Source: Saprospiraceae bacterium (GTDB lineage: Bacteria; Bacteroidota; Bacteroidia; Chitinophagales; Saprospiraceae). Taken from it: 64,000 nt of DNA. The DNA lies in assembly GCA_028282725.1 (NCBI GenBank), contig JANQHF010000082.1, positions 1-64,000 of the forward strand, in the 5' to 3' direction. The translations under genes and the position numbers were made by a program. Numbering within the stretch: position 1 is the stretch's first letter; the number at the start of each line of letters is the position of its first letter. Positions 10,422 to 19,438 of the stretch are shown here, in pieces. The notes below the pieces were generated by a model, which was not told where the DNA came from, did no database searches, and was given only the letters and a program-made list of their open reading frames with translations.

Positions 10422-10430
10422 TCTAAGTCT

Positions 10431-10787
10431 ATGGATACAAGACGTTATTGCCTGACTTGTGATCTCAAGGATGATCCGCAACTAATAGAAGAATACAAGA
10501 CCTATCACAAGCCTGGAAATGTATGGCCTGAAATCACACAAAGCATTAAAGCTGCCGGTGTCGAAGACATGCAAATATTTCTTTCTGCCCATCGAATGTT
10601 CATGATTATAGAAGTCAACGATTCATTTTCTTTCGAGCAAAAATCCCGGATGGACAATGAAAACCAAAAGGTCAGGGAATGGGAAGAAATCATGTGGCAG
10701 TTTCAACAGGCATTACCCTGGGCCAGGGAAGGAGAAAAATGGATCTTGATGGAACAAATATTCCAGCTTGATGCTGGTGAGTCCTGA
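10431..10787 (+). CDS. L-rhamnose mutarotase family protein (RhaM/DUF718)
   Basis: This small cytoplasmic sugar mutarotase (118 residues, close to the family's ~104-115) interconverts pyranose anomers before catabolism. Recognisable parts are the first strand RRYCLTCDLKDDPQLIEEYKTYH, then VWPEITQSIKAAGVEDMQIFL and a Trp-rich C-terminus (MWQFQQALPW). The family is a ferredoxin-like dimeric alpha/beta barrel. Coupling to the FucP-type permease by a 9-bp gap suggests the two handle the same deoxy sugar. Some relatives act on L-fucose. It converges on uxaA with only 29 bp between, and no terminator was seen. Confidence 0.85.
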   Translation: MDTRRYCLTCDLKDDPQLIEEYKTYHKPGNVWPEITQSIKAAGVEDMQIFLSAHRMFMIIEVNDSFSFEQKSRMDNENQKVREWEEIMWQFQQALPWAREGEKWILMEQIFQLDAGES

Positions 10788-10816
10788 ATTCATCTGTAAG
10801 CCTGATCTTCCGACCA

Positions 10817-12469
10817 TCACAATGAAATACCTCTCTTCCAGGGGATGAAGTCATCCTGACCCAGGTGAACTGCCTTGGGAACGACATCACCACTTGCCAC
10901 CGTAATGATCAATTCCAGCAACTCCCTGCCTTTTGATTCGATGGTAGAGGCTCCTGAAATAATGGACCCGGTGTCCAGATCGATAATGTCTTCCATCCGT
11001 TGTGCCAGTTGAGAATTCGTTGACACCTTGATGGTCGGAGCAACTGCATTTCCCGTAGGGGTTCCCAAGCCGGTGGTGAAGACAATTATGTTGGCACCAG
11101 AGCCAGCCAGCCCGGTTGTGCTTTCCACATCATTCCCGGGAGTGCATACAAGGTTGAGTCCAGGGTGTATCGAGGGCTCCGCATAATCCAAAACATCAGT
11201 TACCGGCGATGTCCCTCCTTTTTTTGCAGCTCCGGCCGATTTAATCGCATCTGTGATCAATCCATCCCTGATATTTCCTGGTGAAGGATTAAACGCAAAG
11301 CTGGATTGGGATCTTCTGGCTTCGTCTGAATAGGATTTCATTAGAGAAGAAAATTTCCTGGCGATCTCCTGATTGGAGCACCTGTTGATTAACTCCTGTT
11401 CAATTCCATTCAGTTCCGGAAACTCCGCCAACATCGTAGTTCCTCCGAGGGCGACAAGAAGATCGGATGTATATCCAAGGGCTGGATTGGCGGTAAGACC
11501 GGAGAATCCATCCGAACCTCCGCATTCTAATCCCAATTTTAGCTTTGACAGAGAAGCTGGTGCTCTCTCAATTTTATTCGCCTCCATCAGTCCTGCAAAT
11601 GTTTGTTTTACTGCATTCGCAATGAGTTCCCTTTCAGATTCGCTGTCTTGTTGTTCGAGGTAGTAAATGGGTTTTGAACAATTCGGATAATGTTCCGTCA
11701 TCGTTTGCTTCATCAAGGAAACCTGGGCATTTTGACATCCCAGGCTCAGTAAGGTAGCCCCTGCAACATTTGAATGATTGATATACCCGGCAAGGAGTTT
11801 ACATAACATTTGCGTATCCTGGCGGGTACCGCCGCATCCTCCTTCATGGGTCAGGTATTTGATACCATCAACATTTTGAAAGATCCTTCTTTGTCTGAGC
11901 TCTTCCTGGTCCAGGATGATGTCAGTAGCCAGGATCGAGCTTGCGTCTTGACCTGATTGATATTGATCAATGAGCGATTGGGTATCTACGCGAAAACTCT
12001 TTGCAGTAGCATAACCCAATTGTTCATTCAGGGCTTCCCTGATGACATTGATATTTCTGTTTTCACAAAACACAAGCGGTATGACCAGCCAATAATTCAT
12101 TGTGCCCACTTGTCCATCCGACCGGTGGTAACCCATGAAGGTCCTGTTGGCGAATTCTGAATGATCAGGGGGTATCCACTCATAGTCAACAGATTGTATT
12201 TGGTAATCAGCTGTTGCATGCACAATGTTTCGGGTCGTGATCACTTCTCCACTCGAAATCTCTTTAGTTGCCTTTCCGACGATGACACCATACATAATCA
12301 CTTGATCACCGGGAGCAAATTGCACGGCTGCAAACTTGTGTTTGGACGGAACATCGGATACTAAATTGAATTTCTCTTCTTCCAGGACAACACGCTCTCC
12401 TTTTTGCAGATCCTGCAAGGCCACTATAATGTTGTCACGAGGATGAACTTTGAGTACCTTGTTGTGCAT
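10817..12469 (-). CDS. uxaA: Altronate dehydratase
   Basis: UxaA dehydrates D-altronate to 2-keto-3-deoxygluconate, the galacturonate branch of hexuronate catabolism. I start at ATG 12469 (550 residues); the track uses a TTG 27 nt upstream. The N-terminal SAF domain starts VLKVHPRDNIIVALQDLQKGE. The C-terminal catalytic part contains THEGGCGGTRQDTQ, LSLGCQNAQ, KLGLECGGSDGFSGLTANPALGY and the late FTTGLGTPTGNAVAPTIKVSTN. These cysteine and Gly-rich motifs are diagnostic for UxaA/GarD. It is divergent from uxaC with a 48-bp shared promoter gap, fitting coordinated control. I could not identify tagaturonate reductase (UxaB), the enzyme that feeds UxaA. Confidence 0.92.
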   Translation of the reverse strand: MHNKVLKVHPRDNIIVALQDLQKGERVVLEEEKFNLVSDVPSKHKFAAVQFAPGDQVIMYGVIVGKATKEISSGEVITTRNIVHATADYQIQSVDYEWIPPDHSEFANRTFMGYHRSDGQVGTMNYWLVIPLVFCENRNINVIREALNEQLGYATAKSFRVDTQSLIDQYQSGQDASSILATDIILDQEELRQRRIFQNVDGIKYLTHEGGCGGTRQDTQMLCKLLAGYINHSNVAGATLLSLGCQNAQVSLMKQTMTEHYPNCSKPIYYLEQQDSESERELIANAVKQTFAGLMEANKIERAPASLSKLKLGLECGGSDGFSGLTANPALGYTSDLLVALGGTTMLAEFPELNGIEQELINRCSNQEIARKFSSLMKSYSDEARRSQSSFAFNPSPGNIRDGLITDAIKSAGAAKKGGTSPVTDVLDYAEPSIHPGLNLVCTPGNDVESTTGLAGSGANIIVFTTGLGTPTGNAVAPTIKVSTNSQLAQRMEDIIDLDTGSIISGASTIESKGRELLELIITVASGDVVPKAVHLGQDDFIPWKRGISL

Positions 12470-12517
12470 ACTATGGCAACTTTGATGAAAAGCCAAATCA
12501 ATTCTAAATGTATATAG
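12470..12517. promoter_or_regulatory. Shared divergent promoter gap, uxaA/uxaC
   Basis: Only 48 bp separate the start codons of uxaA and uxaC, so control signals for both must overlap here or reach into the genes. A plus-strand CAACTTTG (12475-12482) is one base off the TAnnTTTG box for uxaC. No clear operator palindrome was seen. Confidence 0.35.
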
Positions 12518-13915
12518 ATGAAGGCATTTTTGGATGAAAATTTCTTATTACAAAACGATACGGCACAAATCCTGTATCATGAATATGCGTCAAAAATGCC
12601 CATCATCGACTACCATAATCACCTTCCTCCGGATGAAATTACCGGGAATATTTGCTTTCAAAATATCACAGAGGCATGGTTACGCGGAGACCACTACAAG
12701 TGGAGGGCCATGCGTGCAAATGGTATCAATGAAACCTTCATAACAGGTGATGCTACTGATCCGGATAAATTTTTGAAATGGGCTGAGACGGTTCCCCATA
12801 CCATGCGAAATCCTCTGTATCACTGGACACATCTTGAATTGCAAAGATATTTTGATATCAATACATTGCTCGATCAGCATTCAGCCAGGACGATCTACCG
12901 GGATACCTCTGAATTGTTACAGACTGAGGCCTGCAGCACCCGTGCTATCCTCAGGAAAATGAACGTTGAGGTCATTTGCACAACTGATGATCCAGTAGAT
13001 GATTTGCAATTTCATAAGGCTTTTCAGATGGACTCTGAAAGCTTTGACCTGTTGCCAGGATTCAGACCGGACAAGTTCCTGATTGTTGAAAGCGAAGGCT
13101 TCACGGATCAAATACATAAACTGGAAGAAGTCACAAGTCGGGACATCCGGAACTTGCGGGATCTGGTAGAATGTTTACAAATGCGTATAGACTTTTTTCA
13201 TGATGCGGGATGCAGATTATCGGATCATGGTTTGACCAGGATTTTTGCTGCCGATTTTACAGATGACGAGGTCGACAAAATTTTGAAGAAGAGGCTGGCT
13301 CAGAGACAATTGTACTCGGCAGAGGTCCTGCAATACAAGTCTGCCATGCTCTACTACCTTGCAAGAATGTATGAAGCCAGGGATTGGACGATGCAATTCC
13401 ATCTTGGGGCTCTTCGGAACAATAACACCCGGCTCATCCGAAGTCTCGGCAGTGATGCAGGCGCTGATTCCATAGGAGATTTCCCTCAAGCCGCAGACCT
13501 TTCCAAATTCCTGAATCGATTGGATTCAGAAGAAAAGCTTGCCCGTACCGTTTTGTACAATTTGAATCCCCGTGATAACGAAGTATTTGCAACCATGGCG
13601 GGAAATTTCCAGGATGGAAGTATCCCTGGTAAGATCCAGTGGGGAAGTGCATGGTGGTTTCTTGATCAAAAAGACGGGATGGAGGATCAACTCAATGTTT
13701 TGTCCAATATGGGTTTGTTAAGTCGATTCATCGGGATGTTGACGGACAGCCGAAGTTTTCTTTCATTTCCCAGGCATGAATATTTCAGACGCATTCTCTG
13801 CAACCTCTTAGGGACAGATATTGAAAATGGCTTGCTCCCGAATGATAAGAACTTTATTGGTTCGATGGTGCAGGATATTAGCTACCGGAATGTGAAGAGG
13901 TATTTGGGGTTGTAG
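12518..13915 (+). CDS. uxaC: Uronate (glucuronate) isomerase
   Basis: UxaC isomerises D-glucuronate to D-fructuronate and D-galacturonate to D-tagaturonate. The protein is 465 residues, the family length. The amidohydrolase-like metal site IIDYHNHLPPDEI is near residue 30. AEAWLRGDHYKWRAMR-like sequence (EAWLRGDHYKWRAMRANG) follows, then VICTTDDPVDD, QFHLGALRNNNTR near residue 290, and the closing GMLTDSRSFLSFPRHEYFRRILC, all strongly conserved in UxaC. It is divergent from uxaA and lies 228 bp upstream of the TRAP transporter genes, which probably bring in its substrate. Confidence 0.95.
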   Translation: MKAFLDENFLLQNDTAQILYHEYASKMPIIDYHNHLPPDEITGNICFQNITEAWLRGDHYKWRAMRANGINETFITGDATDPDKFLKWAETVPHTMRNPLYHWTHLELQRYFDINTLLDQHSARTIYRDTSELLQTEACSTRAILRKMNVEVICTTDDPVDDLQFHKAFQMDSESFDLLPGFRPDKFLIVESEGFTDQIHKLEEVTSRDIRNLRDLVECLQMRIDFFHDAGCRLSDHGLTRIFAADFTDDEVDKILKKRLAQRQLYSAEVLQYKSAMLYYLARMYEARDWTMQFHLGALRNNNTRLIRSLGSDAGADSIGDFPQAADLSKFLNRLDSEEKLARTVLYNLNPRDNEVFATMAGNFQDGSIPGKIQWGSAWWFLDQKDGMEDQLNVLSNMGLLSRFIGMLTDSRSFLSFPRHEYFRRILCNLLGTDIENGLLPNDKNFIGSMVQDISYRNVKRYLGL

Positions 13916-13970
13916 TTCTTGGTCTTTGATGGACGGAAGACGGGAGATGGTGGATGGTTGGTGCCATGTG

Positions 13971-14036
13971 CAAGGGGTTAAAACCCCTTGGAAGTTCCCT
14001 GATACATCATCGATTCCAATGGGCTTCAGCCCATTG
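13971..14036. repeat. Two-hairpin intergenic repeat, copy A
   Basis: Two perfect short hairpins lie 26 nt apart. CAAGGGGTT-AA-AACCCCTTG is at 13971-13990 and CAATGGGC-TTCA-GCCCATTG at 14017-14036. The same pair, with the same tetraloop in hairpin 2, recurs at 19301-19369, and a related single hairpin is at 26387-26406. No T-run follows, so it is not a standard terminator. It sits in the gap between uxaC and dctP. Confidence 0.8.
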
Positions 14037-14143
14037 CCCCATGGATTGTTATTACCTTGAAATCAACTCCTGAGTTCCTCAATGGGGATAACTATCTGGG
14101 CCAATCCTTATCTTGTCACTCGACCAGTAATTCACATTCATAC

Positions 14144-15133
14144 ATGAGTGACTCATTTGTTGCAGCATTTAAGATTATTCCACTCTTTACAGTATTGATT
14201 GTCACGACTTCCTGCCACACACTTTCTGACACAAAAACCATCAAACTCGCCCATGGTCTTTCGGTGACCCATTCTGTGCACCAGGCCATGGAAAAAATGG
14301 GTGAAGATCTCCTTGTTCTCTCCGGAGGGAAGCTAGCATTGGAAATCTATCCCAGTCAACAACTCGGTACGGAACGGCAAAGCCTGGAATTGCTGCAAAT
14401 TGGCAGTCTCGATATGACCAAGGTTTCAGCCGGTGTCCTGGAAAATTTTGCTCCCAAGATGAAAATCTTCGGAATCCCATTTTTATTCAGAGATCGTGAG
14501 CATTCTTTCGAGGTCCTGGATGGCCCCATTGGCAAACAGTTACTGGATGATGGGACAAAGTATTGGTTGAAAGGCCTGGGATATTATGATGCCGGCAGTC
14601 GCAGTTTCTATACCAAGGAGCGTCCGGTACATAGTCCGGAGGATCTTGAAGGACTGAAAATCAGGGTCATGGAAAGCGTCTCCGCTATGAATATGGTCCG
14701 GGCCCTTGGAGGATCACCCACACCCATTTCATGGGGAGAATTATACACGTCTCTACAACAAGGAGTAGTGGACGGGGCAGAAAACAATCCACCTTCCTTT
14801 TATCTATCTAAACATTATGAAGTCTGCAAGTACTATTCACTGGATGAACATACAGTGCTGCCAGATGTACTGATCGCAAGTACGCATCTCTGGAAGCGAT
14901 TGTCTGAAAAAGAAAGAAAATGGGTACAACAGGCGGTGGATAACTCGGTTATCCATCAAAGAAAATTATGGGCAGAGTCGGAGGCAGAGGCACTTTCTGA
15001 AGTGCAAAAGGCCGGCGTCGAGATTATCCGGCCGGACAAACAAATATTTCAGAACCAAGTAGCGGATTTGTATGCTAAATATAAGGATCAGCCCGAGATC
15101 TATCAGATCATTCGTGAAATTCAATCGCTTTAG
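14144..15133 (+). CDS. dctP: TRAP transporter substrate-binding lipoprotein (DctP)
   Basis: This is the solute-binding component of a tripartite ATP-independent periplasmic transporter. I start at ATG 14144 (329 residues), which opens a lipoprotein signal with cleavage before the Cys in VTTSCHTL; the ORF track uses a TTG 87 nt upstream. DctP features are IKLAHGLSVTHSVHQAMEKM, IYPSQQLGTERQSLELL, FGIPFLFRD, the carboxylate-binding Arg in GLKIRVMES and the Asn in DGAENNP. Lipid-anchored DctP is common in Bacteroidota. Position after uxaC suggests a hexuronate or related sugar acid as ligand; this is inference. Confidence 0.9.
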   Translation: MSDSFVAAFKIIPLFTVLIVTTSCHTLSDTKTIKLAHGLSVTHSVHQAMEKMGEDLLVLSGGKLALEIYPSQQLGTERQSLELLQIGSLDMTKVSAGVLENFAPKMKIFGIPFLFRDREHSFEVLDGPIGKQLLDDGTKYWLKGLGYYDAGSRSFYTKERPVHSPEDLEGLKIRVMESVSAMNMVRALGGSPTPISWGELYTSLQQGVVDGAENNPPSFYLSKHYEVCKYYSLDEHTVLPDVLIASTHLWKRLSEKERKWVQQAVDNSVIHQRKLWAESEAEALSEVQKAGVEIIRPDKQIFQNQVADLYAKYKDQPEIYQIIREIQSL

Positions 15134-15136
15134 AAA

Positions 15137-15595
15137 ATGTGGGGAAGATCACTGATTGATAATATTCTTGGCAAGGCCCTGATCATCATTATGACTGTCA
15201 TGGTCATCAATGTCTTATGGCAGGTATTCACAAGATACATATTGGGATCACCGAGTTCTTTCACCGATGAATTGGCCAGGTATCTCATGATCTGGTTGGG
15301 GATCCTGGGTGCCGCCTATGTTTCAGGTAAGGGCATGCACGTTGCTATTGATGTGGTCCCGTCCCGGCTGAACGACAGGAATAATAGGAGGGTCCGGAAA
15401 CTGGTTTCTATTATTATCATCTTATTTGCGCTGTTTGCTTTTGTAATCGGCGGTAGCAGACTGGTCTATGTGACATATGTGCTGGGTCAAAATTCTCCCG
15501 CTCTTCAAATTCCATTAGCACTCGTTTATTTGATCATTCCATTGAGTGGCTTGATCATTATCTATTACAAGATTGCTGACCTCATACAAAGTTGA
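15137..15595 (+). CDS. dctQ: TRAP transporter small membrane subunit (DctQ)
   Basis: This small permease subunit has 152 residues and four predicted membrane helices. The second helix carries FTDELARYLMIWLGILGAAYV, and GKGMHVAIDVV follows; both are classic DctQ motifs. It starts 3 bp after dctP stops and ends at the start of dctM, so the three are translationally linked. DctQ forms the membrane complex with DctM and is required for sodium-driven uptake of the DctP-bound acid. Confidence 0.92.
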   Translation: MWGRSLIDNILGKALIIIMTVMVINVLWQVFTRYILGSPSSFTDELARYLMIWLGILGAAYVSGKGMHVAIDVVPSRLNDRNNRRVRKLVSIIIILFALFAFVIGGSRLVYVTYVLGQNSPALQIPLALVYLIIPLSGLIIIYYKIADLIQS

Positions 15596-15597
15596 TC

Positions 15598-16893
15598 ATG
15601 GATGTCATTCCCATATTGCTATTGGTGATCAGCTTCATTTTCCTCCTGGGAATAGGCACTCCCGTAGCGTGGAGTATTGCCGTCTCTGCACTACTTACTA
15701 TCCTGGTCAGCATTCCGGCTTTACCTGCTTTGACGACAATGGCTCAGCGGATTGGTACCGGTTTGGACAGTTTTGCATTACTGGCAATTCCCTTTTTTAT
15801 TCTGTCGGGACAAATCATGAATCGGGGAGGTATTGCGCAGAGATTGGTAGCATTTGCAAAAACCCTTGTTGGTGCTTTGCCCGGAGGACTGGCATTGATC
15901 AATGTCATTTCTGCCATGTTGATGGGGGCGATTGCAGGATCGGCAATGGCCTCTGCCTCGGCAATGGGCAGTATACTGGGACCTGAGATGGAGAAAGAAG
16001 GTTATTCCAAGGAATTCGGGGCCGCTGTAAATATTACTTCGGCTACCACTGGCCTTGTTATTCCCCCGAGCAATGTACTCATCGTGTATTCTTTGGCAAG
16101 TGGAGGAGTCTCAATTGCCGCCCTCTTTGTCGCCGGATATATACCCGGAATATTGACTGGATTATTCCTGATGATTGTCGCCTCCGTATGGGCCAGGAGT
16201 AAAGGCTACAATGTTGGCAAGAGAAGTTCTTTAAGAGAAGTCCTTCAATCTTTCATCGTCGCTTTCCCCAGTCTGCTTTTATTGATCATTGTCATTGGCG
16301 GTATTGTGGCCGGCATCTTTACGGCGACAGAGGCTTCAGCCGTTGCTGTCCTGTATACTTTGATCCTGGGATATGCATACAGGGAAATGTCCATGAAGAA
16401 TCTACCCCAGGTCTTTCTGGAGTCTTCGGTGACAACGGCAATCGTCATGCTCCTCATAGGAACATCCATGAGTATGTCCTGGGTCCTCTCCTACGAACAC
16501 ATACCTCAAGACATCAGCACGGTACTTCTTGGATTCAGCGAAAATAAGATCGTCATTCTCCTGATTATCAATTTCATTCTTCTATGCGTAGGCATCTTCA
16601 TGGATATGACCCCTGCCGTGTTGATCTTTACACCCATCTTTTTACCCATAGTCACCCAGATCGGGATTGATCCTGTACAATTTGGAATTATCATGGTCCT
16701 GAACCTTTGTGTAGGACTTTGTACACCTCCTGTTGGGTCGGTCCTCTTTGTCGGTGTGAGTATTGCGCAAACTACCATTGAAAAAGTGGTACGGCCCCTG
16801 CTGCCGTTATTCATAGCGATGATCATCGCATTGTTGTTGGTTACCTACATTCCGCAATTAAGTTTGTGGCTCCCCGGATTATTCGGCTTGTAA
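15598..16893 (+). CDS. dctM: TRAP transporter large permease subunit (DctM)
   Basis: This is the large channel subunit of the TRAP transporter, 431 residues from ATG 15598 with about 12 membrane helices. The track uses a TTG two codons earlier that overlaps the dctQ stop. Conserved DctM sequence includes FFILSGQIMNRGGIAQRLV, GALPGGLALINVISAMLMGAIAGSA, TTGLVIPPSNVLIVYS, AGIFTATEASAVAVLYT and the closing LCVGLCTPPVGSVLFVG. It completes the dctPQM set downstream of uxaC. A plus-strand 137-aa ORF overlapping it in the track is a frame shadow. Confidence 0.94.
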   Translation: MDVIPILLLVISFIFLLGIGTPVAWSIAVSALLTILVSIPALPALTTMAQRIGTGLDSFALLAIPFFILSGQIMNRGGIAQRLVAFAKTLVGALPGGLALINVISAMLMGAIAGSAMASASAMGSILGPEMEKEGYSKEFGAAVNITSATTGLVIPPSNVLIVYSLASGGVSIAALFVAGYIPGILTGLFLMIVASVWARSKGYNVGKRSSLREVLQSFIVAFPSLLLLIIVIGGIVAGIFTATEASAVAVLYTLILGYAYREMSMKNLPQVFLESSVTTAIVMLLIGTSMSMSWVLSYEHIPQDISTVLLGFSENKIVILLIINFILLCVGIFMDMTPAVLIFTPIFLPIVTQIGIDPVQFGIIMVLNLCVGLCTPPVGSVLFVGVSIAQTTIEKVVRPLLPLFIAMIIALLLVTYIPQLSLWLPGLFGL

Positions 16894-16980
16894 TTAATAT
16901 TTCAGTAACATCCTGATAGCCCTTATTAACATTCCGATCCACGTCTTGGGTTAAACATTTTCTAACCAAATTCTAAAGCT

Positions 16981-17667
16981 ATGAATCCACGACGAATCAT
17001 ATCAATCGGATTTCTTTTCTTTTTAACACATGGGATACACGCCCAGATTTATACCGGTTTGAAGACTTCGATCATTTCGAATGACACCAAAGTTCATTCG
17101 GGCGCCTTGAATGCAAACGATGCCATTGATCCGCTTACAGGTTTTTCATTTGGGGGAATAGCCGGGTATCAGACCAACTCGAATTTTGCGATAGAAACCG
17201 GCCTGCATTACAGGAGACTTGGATTCCAAACGGGCATTGAAACCGACTTCAATGTTGGCGATTTCAATATCCCGATCGGATTGTCAGCAAGAACAACTGT
17301 AAACTATCTCGAAATGCCATTCTTGATTAAATATCAACATGACTTTGGCAGTCTTCAATGGTATTTGAAAGCAGGTCCTGCATTGAGCTATGCCCTCAAT
17401 GGTCAAATCCAAGCCCGGGCCAATAGTTTTATTGATATCAACCTGTACCGTTTTGACCTGGGTTTCTCAGGTGATCGATTCAACAGATTTGCAGTTAATG
17501 GTCACATCGCAGCTGGCTTGCAGACCAATTTGTCGGAACAAACTTTTTTGTATGGGGAAATCGGATATGCCCATGATTTCTCAACCCAGGTGGAGATACC
17601 CATCGTTGATGGAGGAGTCAGGAATAGCAGTTGGAGCCTGGGAGTTGGAGTAGGGTATCGATTCTAG
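16981..17667 (+). CDS. Outer membrane beta-barrel protein (OMP_b-brl / PorT-like)
   Basis: This is an exported protein of 228 residues. A signal peptide ends at GIHAQ, followed by alternating strands, e.g. FAIETGLHYRRLGFQTG, VNYLEMPFLIKYQHDF and LQWYLKAGPALSYALNG. It ends in the aromatic SWSLGVGVGYRF, a terminal beta-signal typical of outer membrane barrels. The family is widespread in Bacteroidota and mostly uncharacterised. It follows dctM by 87 bp and could be a diffusion channel for the same substrates, though nothing in the sequence proves that. A terminator-like hairpin follows it. Confidence 0.78.
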   Translation: MNPRRIISIGFLFFLTHGIHAQIYTGLKTSIISNDTKVHSGALNANDAIDPLTGFSFGGIAGYQTNSNFAIETGLHYRRLGFQTGIETDFNVGDFNIPIGLSARTTVNYLEMPFLIKYQHDFGSLQWYLKAGPALSYALNGQIQARANSFIDINLYRFDLGFSGDRFNRFAVNGHIAAGLQTNLSEQTFLYGEIGYAHDFSTQVEIPIVDGGVRNSSWSLGVGVGYRF

Positions 17668-17694
17668 AGCCCCTCCTTTCCTGAGGGTAGTATT

Positions 17695-17732
17695 AGCCGG
17701 GAAGTTTTGCTTACTTTTCGGCTTATTTTTTG
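17695..17732 (+). terminator. Hairpin with T-run after the barrel gene, overlapping a -7-like box for the SLC13 gene
   Basis: AGCCGGGAAG pairs with CTTTTCGGCT (two G-U pairs) around the loop TTTTGCTTA and is followed by TATTTTTTG, as in an intrinsic terminator. Inside it, TACTTTTC (17712-17719) is one base from the TAnnTTTG promoter box and sits 16 nt before the SLC13 ATG. Confidence 0.5.
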
Positions 17733-17735
17733 TTG

Positions 17736-19208
17736 ATGAGAATTGATGCATCGAGGATAGGGCTATTTCTGGGACCTCTTTCTTTTATCATTACACTACT
17801 CTTTTTTCATCCGGAGGGACTGAATGAGCAGGCAAATGCCGTATTGGCTTCCACCTTGTGGATTGCGATTTGGTGGATTACCGAAGCCATTCCGATTGCC
17901 GTGACGGCATTATTGCCCATTGTACTTTTTCCATTGACCGGTGGCCTTGATCTCTCTGCTACCACCGCTTCATTCGGGCATAAATATGTCTTTTTGTATG
18001 TGGGGGGATTTGTTTTAGCCATCGCTATTGAGCGATGGAATTTGCATAAGCGTATCGCCCTTACCATTATCAATTGGATAGGGACCAATGTTGTGAATAT
18101 TATCCTTGGATTCATGCTGGCCACGGCATTTATGTCAATGTGGATATCCAATACTGCTACCTCGGTGATGATGCTTCCGATAGGTATGGCCATCATTGCT
18201 CAGTTGAAAGACAACCCGGTCACGATTGAAGATGAGAATAAGATTTTTGGCAAAGCACTGATGTTGTCGATAGCCTACAGCGCCTCGATTGGAGGAATCG
18301 CCACGCTGATCGGGACCCCACCTAACCTGGTCCTGGCTGGTGTGGTGGAAAAGACATATGGGATTGAGATATCATTTGCTCAGTGGTTTATGTTCGGATT
18401 TCCCATTTCGATTGTATTGCTTTTCATCTGTTGGTATTATCTGACGAGGAAGGCTTTTACTTTTAGGCAAAAGGCATTTCCGGGTGGTAAGGCCGAGATC
18501 CAAAGACAATTGAAAGAATTGGGGAAAATTGGGTACGAGGAAAAGCTCGTTTTGGTGGTTTTTATCGGAACTGCTTTTGCGTGGATCACGCGATCCTTTG
18601 TCCTGAAAAGGTTCATCCCCGCGATTGACGATACGATCATTGCCATGATCGCTGCCGTTATCATCTTCCTGATCCCTGCCAGGAGCGGTAAGCGAAAGTT
18701 ACTGACCTGGAAGGAGGCAGTCAAACTTCCCTGGGGTATTTTGTTGCTTTTTGGTGGTGGCATGGCCCTGGCATCAGGATTTGAAAACAGTGGTTTGGCA
18801 GCATGGATCGGCAGCCAAATGACCCTGTTGCAGGGTGTGGCCATTATTATCCTGGTCCTGGTGATGATCTTATCGGTGAATTTTCTTACCGAGATCACGT
18901 CCAACCTTGCCACTACTGCCATGCTTCTTCCGATCCTGGCCCCTATGGCTTTGACGATCGACGTACACCCATATATTTTAATGGTAGCCGCAACAGTTGC
19001 CGCTTCCTGTGCCTTTATGCTACCCGTTGCCACTCCACCAAATGCTGTGGTATTCGGATCGGGATATTTACGTATTCCTGACATGGTGCGAGCAGGGATC
19101 TGGATGAATTTGCTTTCTATCCTTTTCCTGACTGCCATGGTGTATTTCCTGCTACCACTTCTCTGGGACTTTGTACCCACGAAGTTTCCAGATATGTTTA
19201 GGAATTAA
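17736..19208 (+). CDS. SLC13/DASS family sodium:dicarboxylate-type carrier
   Basis: This inner membrane anion/Na+ symporter has 490 residues from ATG 17736; the track starts two TTG codons earlier. The two inverted-repeat halves carry the family SNT-type sites: ISNTATSVMMLPIGMA in the first half and LTEITSNLATTAMLLPIL in the second. SIGGIATLIGTPPNLVLAGV and MLPVATPPNAVVFGSG are also characteristic. Relatives carry succinate, malate, citrate or, in some cases, sulfate. Near a sulfatase and sugar-acid genes both carboxylates and sulfate are plausible; the motifs favour the dicarboxylate branch. Its promoter appears to lie within the preceding terminator hairpin. Confidence 0.88.
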   Translation: MRIDASRIGLFLGPLSFIITLLFFHPEGLNEQANAVLASTLWIAIWWITEAIPIAVTALLPIVLFPLTGGLDLSATTASFGHKYVFLYVGGFVLAIAIERWNLHKRIALTIINWIGTNVVNIILGFMLATAFMSMWISNTATSVMMLPIGMAIIAQLKDNPVTIEDENKIFGKALMLSIAYSASIGGIATLIGTPPNLVLAGVVEKTYGIEISFAQWFMFGFPISIVLLFICWYYLTRKAFTFRQKAFPGGKAEIQRQLKELGKIGYEEKLVLVVFIGTAFAWITRSFVLKRFIPAIDDTIIAMIAAVIIFLIPARSGKRKLLTWKEAVKLPWGILLLFGGGMALASGFENSGLAAWIGSQMTLLQGVAIIILVLVMILSVNFLTEITSNLATTAMLLPILAPMALTIDVHPYILMVAATVAASCAFMLPVATPPNAVVFGSGYLRIPDMVRAGIWMNLLSILFLTAMVYFLLPLLWDFVPTKFPDMFRN

Positions 19209-19300
19209 ACCTAAAGACACACTACACACTCAAAGACACACTCGCACCTGATCGTGGGGATTTCTGCCGAATGAATTTCCGGAGGGGTTTGGGAATTAGA

Positions 19301-19369
19301 CAAGGGGATAAAACCCCTTGGAAATTATAGATGTAATTCAAATCATATCCAATGGGCTTCAGCCCATTG
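19301..19369. repeat. Two-hairpin intergenic repeat, copy B
   Basis: This is the second copy of the element seen at 13971. CAAGGGG-ATAAAA-CCCCTTG is at 19301-19320, then 29 nt, then CAATGGGC-TTCA-GCCCATTG at 19350-19369. The base after the first hairpin (GAA) and before the second (C) also match copy A. The rest of 19209-19438 shows no gene. Confidence 0.8.
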
Positions 19370-19438
19370 TCTCTTTAATAATTAGATTCAGAATCTATTT
19401 CATGCGCTTTTTGTTATCTATTGCAACACGTCCATCTC

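Noticed and set aside
9111-10787. Complete L-fucose catabolic operon
   Set aside because: Only a transporter and mutarotase are present; no fucose isomerase, kinase, aldolase, lactonase or fuconate dehydratase is recognisable in the window.
15573-15986. Plus-strand 137-aa ORF overlapping the dctM start
   Set aside because: It is a +1 frame shadow. DctM in the other frame has strong family motifs through the whole interval.
18437-19180. Long minus-strand ORF (247 aa) opposite the SLC13 gene
   Set aside because: It is a shadow of the conserved SLC13 frame; the translation has low complexity with no recognisable domain.
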